The position numbers and the translations under genes were made by a program. DNA of 60,000 bases from Owenia fusiformis (lineage: Eukaryota; Annelida; Polychaeta; Sabellida; Oweniidae): assembly GCA_903813345.2 (NCBI GenBank), contig CAIIXF020000012.1, positions 12,756,932 to 12,816,931 of the forward strand. The letters run 5' to 3'. Positions 25,558 to 36,900 of the stretch are shown one piece after another; the first letter of the stretch is position 1, and every line of letters starts with the position of its first letter. Under the pieces are notes generated by a model that was not told where the DNA came from, searched no databases, and saw only the letters and a program-made list of their open reading frames with translations.

Positions 25558-25594
25558 TTAGATACGTCATATTTTAGACAGAGGGGTGTCGACG

Positions 25595-28500
25595 ATGAAG
25601 ACAATCGTTAGTTTGGTATTGGGGGTGATACTGCTGGCGTCACAGAATGAGGCTGCAAATCAGATAAGCATGAAAAGTAAGTACATGACCTGGACGCGTA
25701 TCGATAGAGTTCTAATATTTTGTTATTTTGATATTCTGCCTCATGGAATTTTCGACAACGAACGTTTTTGTATATAAAATAGTTTTGAAATCTGTCGGAT
25801 ATACGCAGTTCACGCATTCTCATCTTTACATAATAGTTTAATATATGTTTGATTTTGCAGACTGCATGGATGTACTTATACTCGTCGATAAAAGCTGTAG
25901 CATCAACGACATAGACAAAAACCAAGTACGCCAAGGCCTCCTTGATCTCGTCGATATGTTCCCGAGTGTCGGGACTTCTGCATTCGATCGGGTTCGCATT
26001 TCTATAGTAACATTCGCAGAAGTACCCAAGGTGAAAAATTACGACGACGAGAATGATACTCTTATCCAGTTGAGCTTTAAAGACGGAAAAACAAAGAGAA
26101 CGGTTAAGAATGTCATTAGAAATATGGAATTAAGGACAGATGTGAGTATGATCGATTCGATCAACAAATCAGAATGAATCAAAAATATTCAGGCATGTCT
26201 TACATTTCGTTTCTTAAATATTCTCGAATTAACTAGCTGATTTGATCTAATAAAGGATTTGATTAAGCCCATGACTTGATGAATTGTAGGATGATTTAAC
26301 AACGTCAAAAGGTCTACGTCAAAACCTTTTGAAACTGTCAAAACAAACTACAAATGATTAACGGATAATGGTATATGTCAAACAAGCGCATTGCAGTGTC
26401 AAATGCATTTGCAATGTTATATCAAAATCAAAATAACTTCAACAGTCAAGTTTTATTTTAGGGAGATGGAGTAAATGAGCCATGTAAAACTAAAACGTGG
26501 AAAGCGTTTAATTACGTCTGGAATCAGGTTTTTAACAAAACGGAAGCCGAGAACGGGAATAGACCAAATGTGTCTGATGTAAGTTGCCATTTGTATCCTA
26601 ATAGGTCTAATAAAGTAAGTAAAGCCCAATATTTCAAATACTACAGTTTTCAGCAATGAACAACATCATACTTTAAATGCAAGTTAATGAGAAGCCTAGT
26701 ATGTTCCAAATGCAAGTTCAGGAAATGCTTAAACGTTTGAAATTTGAACGTTTGAAAGTTAATGAAAAGCCTAAAGGTTCAAACGCACGTTAATAAGTGG
26801 ACCAATGTCCCAAATGCAAGTAAATGATGGACCTATAAATTAATATTTCAACATCAAATTATGAAATTTAATGTTCTCGCTTAATTAAAATAAAGCTCTA
26901 TGCTTGAAACGATGAAACAATAGATTCAACTATAATTTTCTTTATGAAGTGGTGACATATTGCTATAGTGTCAAACTTTTTGTTTACTTGTTTTTATAAA
27001 GTGAATTACAATATCTAACTATAACGACACGGGATAATTTATATATGTACGAACATGGTGATGGAACTACTAAGATCAAACTAGTGTATATTAGCTGTAC
27101 ACTACAAAAGTGCACAATCATCTTTCGTACTTTAGGTAATTCTTATGGTTTACGATGGGATCACATATCCACACGAAGAGCAAAACAAATCCATAGCAAA
27201 CGCAAGGCTACTGAAGAGCAGGGGAGTAGAAATATTTGCAGTAGCACCAATGAATTTAAATACGCAAATTCATGGCGTAAGTTCATCTTTGTTCTCATAT
27301 ACTTTTAAAACATAGTTTTTACCATACGACCGATACATATATTTACAATCAAAAGTAGAAAATGTTTAATACTATTTCACATCGGTTTGATGTACGTATA
27401 CAAAGTTATGTTGCCTTCAGATTGACCCAGATTACGAATTAAAAGATATAGTATCTGAACCAGCTGATGATTTAGTAGGAAATAGTGTACGCCATTTGTT
27501 CAGATTAGACGAAGTTGGTAAGTGCATATGTAATACAGGGTGGGCCAAAAACGTCACTTTTTTCAAGACACTACAACTTTTTTTATTTTCCAACCTACAT
27601 ACCCCATATTTTGCAGTTATATAGTGTCAAGGGTTCTTAGTAATAATATAATGTAACAAGTCCTTTAACTTGGATTATATTTGATCTAAAAGGGGAGTTC
27701 AATTGGTCCGCCACCCTAATTGATGATATATTTTAGTTTAAGTTGCCTTGCTGATATTGCAGTATCAATGAAATGTTAGCTAAGTTTTTTTCAACTTGTC
27801 TTAATTGCAAGCTTTAGTTGAGCAATTTTCTATATTGGGAACCTTCATACAATCTCCTGGAGACCTTCCTATACCCTATACTCACCGGGGTTTGCATCAG
27901 GGCTATTAGCTAGCTTGGCGAGCATCAGGTCGTATCAGTTCAGGAACATTTTGCAAATTATGCTTATTTCTCATAGCATACCACATGTTTAAGTGAGACG
28001 CTGGTGACGTATTTTATTCAAGTAAAAGTGTATAATTCATGATCAATGGCTAGATAACAACCTCAAGTTTCATTTGGTATGCAAATTATGATTTAATATC
28101 AAAGATTAAAAAAGTTAAAGCATTTTGAAAAAAGTGGCGTTTTTGGCCCACCCTGTATATAGTACTATTTAAAGATATAAGTAAAATAAAACATTTTGAA
28201 AAATCTGATTTGAATCGAAATCCGTAACAAGAGCAACTGTTCATTAAATAAGGATACTTAAAGTAAGAAATATATTAATTTTTTCAATAAATGATTTTGA
28301 GAAAAAATTGATTTATATCTCAGATACGAACCTACATAAGGTGTCAAAGGTAAAGTAGATTGTTTTGTTTCAAATTAACAAAAACAGAATATAAATGGAG
28401 GTATAAATTGATACAACGTATTTATTCCATACACTGTACTAAACAACACATGTATATTATCAGGAACCATTAAACCAGCATGGCAGCTTAATTCACATTT

Positions 28501-31351
28501 TGCTATTTTTAGGAAAACAATAATGAAAACACATATTTTCTAGGTTATTTGGGCGCTTTGGAAGCTTCAATAAATGCCTTAGGGACACCGGAAAATGCAC
28601 CGAGTGATATATTTGGAATGAGTAATTTTAATTACGTCTGCAGCGAGCCGGAGCCTCTCAGAGATTCCCACGGTATGATGCGTTCTGATCATTTCCTTGA
28701 TAAAGCTTTTCGTCTAAATACTAGCAGAGTTGCAGTTTCTGGAAAGTACAACCCCAGTTATAAACGCACTCTTCAAATCCAGCTTAGCCAGAATCATGAG
28801 TTAAGTTGTAGTGATCGTTGCTTACAAAAATATACCAATGTCAGTCATGAAATTGGCAAAAATAACATTTTAAGGAAGAGTCTTAATCTTTAGTAGAATA
28901 ATGGAATTTGAATATATCAATTATCTTAATAGATCCACATATTCTGATCTGAGCACGAACATACACGACATTCCTATACTGCATACGTAGAAATAAAGTA
29001 CGTTGGATGGCGAATTGACATGATCATAATTCAGAGTATATGTGTGTATTATTCCAGCCGCTTGTCAAGATATCATGTTCATCATTGACACATCTTGCTC
29101 ACCAAGTACCACACACGCAAGCGTCAAAGAGTTCTTGAAGACGTTTGTCACTAAACTCCAACTGATAGATCCTGTGTTCGGATCCGCTGTTGGTGTAAGT
29201 AAATCTTGATTAATATCATGTAATGATGTTACTAAATGTACTTAAACAGTGTGGACGTTTACTTTTAGATTAATTTTTACATACAGGGTGAGCCAAATAA
29301 AGGTAACTTAAACAAATGTGAATAACTCAGTCATCCAGCATGGGTTTAAAATCATATTTATAATCAAATGTGAGTTCAAATCCATGTTGGAAGAGTAAGT
29401 TATTTACATTTGATTGGGTTACCTTTATTTTGCTCACCCTGTATAAAGAAGCAGTAAAAAACAACCTGATTAATTAACAATTCTTACTAATTATTAGAAA
29501 ATGTTATGATTGATAAAGGAATACACCTATTTATGTACACATGTATACATCGGTGTATAACTATTTTAGATCATCACATTTAACAAGTGGGCAACAACTA
29601 AATTAACTATGACCAGATATACTCAACCTTGGGAGGTAGATGATCTTATAAGCTTTATTGACGATGATCTTGTACTAGAGACAGTCGATGATAAATGCAG
29701 AACACTTCCATATCACGTAAGTTCTGACACATAAATATTACGCATGCGCACATGACGATGATGCGAATTACACAGAACACTTCCATATCATCTAAGTTTG
29801 ACACATAAATATTACGCATGCGCATATGACGATGATGCGAATTACACAGAACTCTCCCATATCACGTAAGTTCTGACACATAAATATTACGCATGCGCAT
29901 ATGACAATGATGTGAATTACACAGAACACTTCCATATCACGTAAGTTCTGACACATAAATATTACGCATGCGCAAATCACGATGATGCGAATTACACAGA
30001 ACACTTTCATATCACGTAAGTTCTGACACATAAATATTACGCATGCGCATTTGACGATGATGCGAATTACACAGAACACTTCCATATCACGTAAGTTCTG
30101 ACACATAAATATTACACATGCGCATATGACGATGATGCGAATTACACACATGTCGATTCTTGTTTTGCATCATAGTATTTGGCTAGCACATCATTTTGAT
30201 TGACTTTTTACTTAGATGAAACATGGCGAATTTCGATCCAGAAAAAACATATTTATTAGCTCATCGTTATGTAGTAAGACTGAAACGGACGAAAACTCTT
30301 TTGTAGAATAATATTATGGTACTTAATATTTAATAACATGATTGCAAAATCAACATACCTCACATCCGTACGGTATTTTTTGTTTCATTAACACAGGCAC
30401 TTAACGAGTTACAAAAACATTTTGGTCCACAAAATGGCGAGGCCCTTACAGCAAGTGGTGATCGTCCAGGATTTCATAATACAGTAATATTCATTGGAGA
30501 CTTGGCGACATATCCGGCAACTAAACGAGACAAGACCATTGCTGCTGCAGAAGCTGCTAAAGAACTTGCTGAACTGTTCATTCTTCAGGTTGGCCTTTTC
30601 AGATTACAGCAAATCGTCTTCATTAGATTGTTAACAATAAACAAGATTAACTGCCTTCGTTACAAAAATGACATTTGGTAAAATAATATTTATATGATCA
30701 ACGGTACATCGTAAAATACATTTCTATTTTATATAAAAGTTATATTATTTCCATTAAGCGTGGGTTCAGTGTAGCCTAGTAGTGGAATTTGCAAACCTGA
30801 ACTTTGGGATCTAGGCAAAGTAATCATCTTATTCATTTATAGACACCCAATGAATTCTCAGATCCCAACGAGGAGACGGTTTTAGACACTTACATAGCTT
30901 CTTCTATGGATCACATAATACAATGGGTCGACCCGGCCAATCCAGAGTTCGAAGAGATGTGCAACCGACTCGTGGAAATCGCATTAAGTCACGAGTGTCC
31001 ACAAGGTACAACAATTTTTTATCAGCAATCTTCGCCTCCAAAAATGTAAAAATGAAAAAAATGTGTTAGAGCACTTGTATGTTGGCCTTGTTGTGTCATT
31101 GGACGCCTTCCATTAGACTTATCTCAATACTGAGATTTAGAATTGTAAGAAAGATGAAAACATAACAAACATACAAGATATGGATTTTTCAATTTAATAC
31201 AGCACTATCTTACTAGTAAGCTCTTCCCATCAGCTCATTTTCCAAACAGATTCACAGATAAGTGTTGAAAATAAATCCATGTAATTTCAATAGTGATTGG
31301 CCTGTTCAACTACCTGTACTTGATCTGATTTTAGCAAATGGCGGTCAGTAG
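25595..31351 (+). CDS. Secreted protein with two von Willebrand factor A domains
   Basis: The exons are 25595-25676, 25861-26141, 26462-26578, 27136-27276, 27421-27517, 28544-28672, 29058-29194, 29570-29716, 30397-30588 and 30843-31005, with consistent phases (about 495 residues). A tiny terminal exon at 31335-31351 (ANGGQ, stop) fits phase and follows a good acceptor but is tentative; it would give 500 residues. A signal peptide is encoded from ATG 25595. VWA-1 begins near residue 30 with the MIDAS motif DKSCS in LILVDKSCS and contains VILMVYDGITYP. VWA-2 begins near residue 285 with MIDAS DTSCS in FIIDTSCS and contains NTVIFIGD. Both DxSxS motifs are intact, so metal-dependent ligand binding is likely. 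No transmembrane segment is seen. The protein family is not identified further. Matrilin/collagen-VI-like and complement-like proteins share this fold. Confidence 0.82.
27536..28155. mobile_element. CAGGGTGGGCC-ended Tc1/mariner-type element in a VWA intron
   Basis: The 28-bp termini (CAGGGTGGGCCAAAAACG and CGTTTTTGGCCCACCCTG, extending into ACTTTTTT/AAAAAAGT) are flanked by TA at 27534-27535 and 28156-28157. It is 620 bp with no intact transposase. It is inserted 18 bp after the exon ending at 27517. Confidence 0.85.
29284..29441. mobile_element. Short CAGGGTGAGCC-ended MITE in a VWA intron
   Basis: It is 158 bp long, with ends CAGGGTGAGCCAAATAAAGG and CCTTTATTTTGCTCACCCTG and TA flanks at 29282-29283 and 29442-29443. 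It is the intact form of the family that includes the element at 3809-4699. Confidence 0.85.
29699..30148 (+). repeat. 75-bp minisatellite that includes an exon end and its splice donor
   Basis: Six units start with AGAACAC-like sequence near 29699, 29774, 29848, 29923, 29998 and 30073 (period 74-75). The first 18 bp of unit 1 are the last coding bases of the exon 29570-29716, followed by the donor GTAAGT. Units 3-6 keep CATATCACGTAAGT; unit 2 has lost the donor (ATCATCTAAG). Each unit also holds ATTACGCATGCGCA, or a one-base variant. An open frame of 119 codons crosses the array on the minus strand, a consequence of the 25-codon period. Confidence 0.92.
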
Positions 31352-31823
31352 ATGGTTAGGGGAATGCGCGTTGTCACCATGACGACATGCAAACAAATGA
31401 GGATAGCATTGATATGGACTGGAACTAAACACGGAGCTGATTTGGGACTATAGTCAAATTAGATGTATACTGGATTCATACTAAAATATAATCTATAGAA
31501 TGATGCAGAATGAAGAATATGTTATATCTATATTGTAGCTTATAATAGCATATGTTTAGCGCAACGAGGAGGCATAATATGTTTTTAGTTTTTATGCACA
31601 ATGGTTGAATTGGAAGTCCAACAAGTAGTTCCAAGGAGGATTGGCTCCCAGGGTTCCAACTCGATATTTTGATATCCAAGTATAGTACTGTTATATATAT
31701 ACTGATCGGTCTGCATATTTCTACGGCTGCAATGAGAATGGCCGAAATTCCGATCGGGAGCAAAAGTGACGACCTTGACCTCGAGCGATGACGACGATGA
31801 AAATGTCGTTGGGTTTGACACTA
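31352..31823. other. 3' flank of the VWA gene
   Basis: No gene is seen. Open frames on the minus strand (31476-31821) are short and unrecognised. No clear AATAAA lies close to the proposed VWA stop. Confidence 0.4.
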
Positions 31824-31825
31824 TA

Positions 31826-32905
31826 CGAGGGGTGATCCAAAAGTCTTGGACGCCCTGCTCTAATTTTGTTGGTTTTTGATAAAATTACTTTAAACTTTCC
31901 AATAATAAAGACCAACAACCTTACTTCTTTGTGTATTAATTTCATGGAGAAATGATATGTTTTATGTAGTTTTCTAGACAGTTTTTAATATGGGGACCCT
32001 GCCACCCGGAACGGTATTCACACATGACAACTTTCAGCCTTAAATGTTGCCGCCATTTGACTTGTTTCGCAAGAATTCTTTGAATTTTGAATGTTAAACC
32101 ATGTTAGTTTACTTCCTTTCTTACTAGGCAACCAATTAATTGTGTTTTAATTATAATGTCACATATGACAATGATCATATATGTCAAATTCTAAGAAAAT
32201 GACATCAGACAAGCAACCCTCATTCTGGTATCATTTCTGTTCCAAAATGGCTGCTGAAATGCAGAACATGAAAGAAATCAAAGTGAAACAAAGAATACTA
32301 CAAGATATTTTCACTAGTATTGACCTTTAGGAGCTACCATATGCACAATACAGCCTAGATATGGCTCCGTGTGATTTTCTTCCTTTTCACGAAGTTGAAA
32401 GGAGGGTTGAAAGAAATTGTTTTTTTACTCATTGGATGAGGTTTTGAGTGGCACAGCAGCATTTGTATCACATAAGGAATGGCGGTTTCATAAATGTCTT
32501 CCATTCATTGGTAAAGCGGTATGAAAGATGGGTTCAAATTCGTGGAAAATATGTTGAAAAGTGGGTCTTAATATGTGAAGATGATGATGGCAGATGACAC
32601 TCAGATTGAAAATCGGAAATTCTCTCATATAATGATTGGTGTTACGTTGTGCACCCGCACCTAAAGTATTTGCCATATTATAACAGTTGTGACGTGATTT
32701 GCTATAATATTTAAATACCGTTCTGGGTGGCAGGGACCCAGTGTTAAAAAATCTTTACCAAAAACCTAAAATATATCATTTTCTGTTGAAACTTGTACAC
32801 AGAGCTGTTAAGATGTTGATCTTTATTATCTGAAAGTTTGGTGCAATTATATTAGAAAATAGCAAAGTTATAGCGGGATGTCCAAGACCTTTGGATCACC
32901 CCTCG
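31826..32905 (+). mobile_element. Mariner transposon, decayed copy with TA target duplication
   Basis: The inverted termini CGAGGGGTGATCCAAAAGTC and TTTGGATCACCCCTCG are flanked by TA at 31824-31825 and 32906-32907. Its length of 1080 bp is close to the usual 1.3 kb of mariner. A second inverted pair lies inside (GGGACCCTGCCACCCGGAAC near 31993 and GTTCTGGGTGGCAGGGACCC near 32701). This could be part of the family structure or an insertion. Transposase remnants are listed separately. Confidence 0.88.
32338..32580 (+). pseudogene. Mariner transposase remnant (C-terminal part)
   Basis: Translating near 32338 gives a PYAQYSLDMAPCDFLPF block, the hallmark of the mariner transposase catalytic core around its third acidic residue (usual form PYSPDLAPCDF). 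A further match (RYERWVQIRGKYVEKW, about 32518-32566) appears after frame changes. Stops and frameshifts break the gene, so it is inactive. Confidence 0.8.
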
Positions 32906-33355
32906 TAACTATGAATTAATAATCACCAATCCGAAAGAGAAAACTATTATCTTGATCACTTCTTGTGTGCTTTGAATTTTTCCGTTCGAAAATAAGATCA
33001 AAATTCGCGATTCGTATTCTGAAATGAAAAAAATGGTGGCTGTTTAATTTTTAATTCTCTGTTCGACATGAATTTTTTTTTTATTAATCATCTTTATTAT
33101 ATTCCAAAAATACAGGTGTATAAAACTTAAACAATTGCCAAAGTCTAGTGACATTGACGGCAATTTTGAGTGAAATCCAATGGAATGTTATTAAATTTTT
33201 ACATAATAAGTTATTTTTATGTCATGTTATTGTTAAAATCGATGAAAGAGAAAAAAGTCAATAAAATATCATCACACTACACTCGTATATCACAAAGATG
33301 TGTAAGGTTTTTTCCCTTGGCCAGAGGGATTTCAGTTGTAACATGTTTTAATCGA

Positions 33356-33611
33356 TTACATGTTCAAAAGATCTAGATCCTGGTGGATATAATATGCTAC
33401 TATGTTCATTAGTTTCTCATTGACATCTACTGGAAATTTATTATCTCCAAAAAGTAAGAACTGGGATTGATCATGCATATTACGTCCATCATATTTGGCA
33501 CGGATCCCTATCGTCTCCAGTCCTGCAAGTAGTGTTGTTGTTACGACATGACTGATATACGGCAGATATACCAGGTGGAACCCCGGGAGCCGATTGTTTA
33601 TTGAAGTATTA
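33356..33611 (-). CDS. Unrecognised terminal exon or retro-fragment, minus strand
   Basis: An open frame of about 84 codons follows a good acceptor (TTCTCAG at 33612-33618) and ends at TAA (33356-33358). It contains LPGFHLVYLPYI, then LLAGLETIGIRAKYDGRN, and ends DLDLLNM. Codon content and hydrophobic periodicity look protein-like and unlike the AT-rich surroundings. It lies downstream of the protease poly(A) signal, so it is not part of that gene. The upstream exons of its own gene are not seen, so it may be a fragment left by a rearrangement or retrocopy. LPGFHLVYLP superficially recalls a Ku70 segment, but the rest does not match. Confidence 0.4.
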
Positions 33612-33834
33612 CTGAGAACTCAAATAACATACTAAAACAATAAATGCCGTATCCGCAAATAAAAAAAACAAATCACATCATTAGGATAATTACAAAGCTT
33701 TTATACTTAAATGACATAGTCGTAATTACAAAAACAATCGAATGACCTTCATTTAATTTTTATTATCGGCGGAATATACTAACCGATTGAGGTTTAGCAT
33801 ATCTGAGATAAACTTGTATTCGTAAATGCAACTT

Positions 33835-33840
33835 TTTATT
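33835..33840 (-). promoter_or_regulatory. Polyadenylation signal AATAAA (minus strand)
   Basis: TTTATT on the plus strand reads AATAAA on the minus strand, about 80 nt past the protease stop at 33921. It supports 33921-34107 as the terminal exon. Confidence 0.6.
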
Positions 33841-33920
33841 TTCACAAGGAAAATACAAATTAATTGAAAGGCCCTTGATACAATTTGCATTGTAGTGGGT
33901 GGCCGAGGTTCTTAAAAGTA

Positions 33921-36900
33921 TCATTGTATGAAACCATTGATCCAATCAGTATAGTGCGCCACATTGACGTACACCCCAGAATAGGTTCCACATGCTTGAT
34001 CACCATATACACTAGGTTCGGGACCCCAACTGACTATACCATACTGGAACCATTTCTTCTTAAACCTACACACGTATGGGCCACCGGAATCACCGCTACA
34101 TGCATCCCTGAAATTTAAGGACATGCTACAAAACACGGTCCCTTGTTTTGGATAAGATGGGCCATTTTAAAAATGCTCTATTTCTTTACCAATCGACAAA
34201 CCGACCAAAGTCAGCCAGGGGAACCCAAAATTTCAAAGATGATACACGCTTATATCAAGGGAAAAATCAATATCGGGTGATTTCAGCGGGAAGTGGCGTT
34301 TCGTTCAGTGGATGAGCTGCGCGCGCACGCATAAATGTGATTATCCAATATTATTTAGGGGAGGGCTATTTGAAATAGTTTTTGGTCTCAGGCGCGACCC
34401 AGGGCTGTTGTCTTAAGGACATTTCGTCGAAAATGAGCCATTCAGCTGATAATTGGTAAGAGTTTGCGATCTTATAATGTACAGGGTGTCAAATGGCGTT
34501 GTGCCCCCTATCCCCAGCATAAACTAGAAGAGGTACACATGCATACTATATACCATTGGAAAGGGCATTTAATTGTTCTTAGAGTGTATAAAGATGAAGA
34601 TGGATGATAGAAAATAATACATAATTTGAACCAAGTTTTAAAAGAGAGTTTGACCATCCCCCGCAGCTTTAAACGGCTGCCAGTCAGGCTGGATATCAAG
34701 TTAAAAGGGCATTGAAAAGAGCAATGTCTTGAGCAGAAACTGTTACTCAGACACATATCTTGACACGATTCTGTTGGAAATAAGCTTTGAACCGGGAGAT
34801 ATTCACGATTGATATGCACATTTTTGATTGTGCCATTGCTTTTCAATTGCACAATCCATGTATTGATAGAAGTAACATTGATAATGCAGATTGTTTTACC
34901 TTCAATACATGGCAGACACTACATATCGGTCTATTAAATACCAGTTTGTGCCTTAAATAGTTTTATATTTCCATCCACGGCCTGGAGCCTGGGCGTGTTT
35001 GTCTCTTATGCTTGTGAATTGGTGGGGCTGGTAGGGCACCAATCCCCTGGCCCCGTCCATTCTTTATTCTACTTCCCACTTACTCGAGTCTCTATAGCCT
35101 ATTACCGGAATTTCCAGTGGACTTGGAAGAAGATAACTGTCCCACCAGGTACCTCTGGGGGTCAAGATTGGATTAGACATTTGAAGTAAGACTGGTCTAT
35201 GACTGTGGCACGAACCCCCAACCCCCGGGCCCCAACCTAGCATACCTCCGGGCATACCTCACGAATCAGCAAGGGGGTAAAGGTCGGGGGTAAAGTAAGT
35301 ATCATGAGGGGGGGGGGGCGTTGCAGAATTTAACATGATGCAAACTCGACATTATTTATAACTCATGTTGTAACATTTTGACTTCGCTGGAAAACAATAG
35401 GAATTATTTTTCTTGCCAATCAATCATGAATCACAATCAAAATTTCAGAATGATCAATCAGGCAATGGTCCAAATCAAGTTATAACATTACATGATATTC
35501 AGCAAGAAGTCCGGTAGAAATATAGAGTATTTAAACATCAAAGCTGAAAGTTAAAAGCTAATATTTCTAACTGCAAAGGAGCGTTTACATTTGACACACA
35601 ATAACAGACTGAGGCTTTGAAATCTAGGATTCCCCAGGAAAATATGACGTCATACTAATTAGCATAAGGATTTCCCTATTGGTCTGGGTCGAGCCTTGTT
35701 CGAAAACACAATCCATAAATACATGCTAATTTCTAAGGAGATAGGAAGTGTATAACGTGTTTATCGATTTTGTTTAAAGATTTAATCAATTATCAAATTG
35801 TTTAAGTGGATAAAGTGGTCACACTTGCTTCAATTCATAGCGTAATCGACGGATAGAAACTGACCGAATTCCCGATATCCTACCCCGTATATACTCCCGG
35901 GTATATACTGTAGGCTATGAAGCACAGTGACCTACAGAGGGCGCTATCACAAACAAGTACTGCACGAACCGATAAATTCCCGGGTATTGTAACGCCCTTG
36001 CTTATATTGTAAACCATATTGAGATGACATACATTAATATTATTGGTCAAAAAACGAAGTCACGTCATGGCCGCTTTTAAGTTTTCTAAATACGCTTCGA
36101 ATAATAGTATCTTCATTTCTGGTGTGTTAACCAATAGCATAGCATCTTATTTCACATCAAGATAAAGAAAGGTGTACGTCATATGCCTACATCAATTAAA
36201 ACATCACATCGAAGTGAAGTATTTGGACACTAGCCGGTGTAAATTCAAACAAACGAAGGTGATTATGAAGCAAGAGACGTAATTAACCCAAACTGAAATA
36301 TTTTCAACCATTAGACTTGATGTAGAATTTGTTGTAAAGGGTGAAGATAGATATGTGTCAAAATCATATTCGTAATAGTTACTCCTGGCTCTGACGGGTT
36401 TTGTGTAGAATTCTACAAGTTTTTCTTCAAAGATATAGGTTCTTTTCTACTTAAATCACTAAATACATCCTATGACCTAGGACACCTGTCGATTACTCAA
36501 AAACAAGGCGTTATAACTTGCTTACCTAAGCCTAATAAGATGAGAAAATATTTTTAAAACTGGAGGCCAATATCACTTCTTAATGCAGACTATAAGCTTC
36601 TTTCATATGCACTAGCATCTAGAATGAAAAGGGTCCTTCCAAGTGTTATCTCGATTGAACAAAAATCTTTTCTTCCGGATCGTGAAATGGCTGAAAATAC
36701 GAGACTTTTGTATGATCTTATAGACTATCTAATACTAGAAAAATGTCCGGCCTACTTTTGTTGGCGGACTTCGAAAAAGCTTTTGACAGTATTGAATGGG
36801 AATATCTGGAAAAATGCCTGAAAAAATTCAATTTTGGAGATAGTTTTATTAAATGGTTCAGGGTTCTATATAACGGAGCAGAAAGCACAGTTGTAAATAA

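Noticed and set aside
29792-30151. 119-codon minus-strand open frame with a 25-residue repeat
   Set aside because: It is created by the 75-bp period of the minisatellite, which equals 25 codons. There is no start context or splice partner.
33356-33611. Assignment of the orphan exon as Ku70
   Set aside because: Only the LPGFHLVYLP segment resembles Ku70. The following residues do not match, and the frame stops where the Ku70 arm should continue.
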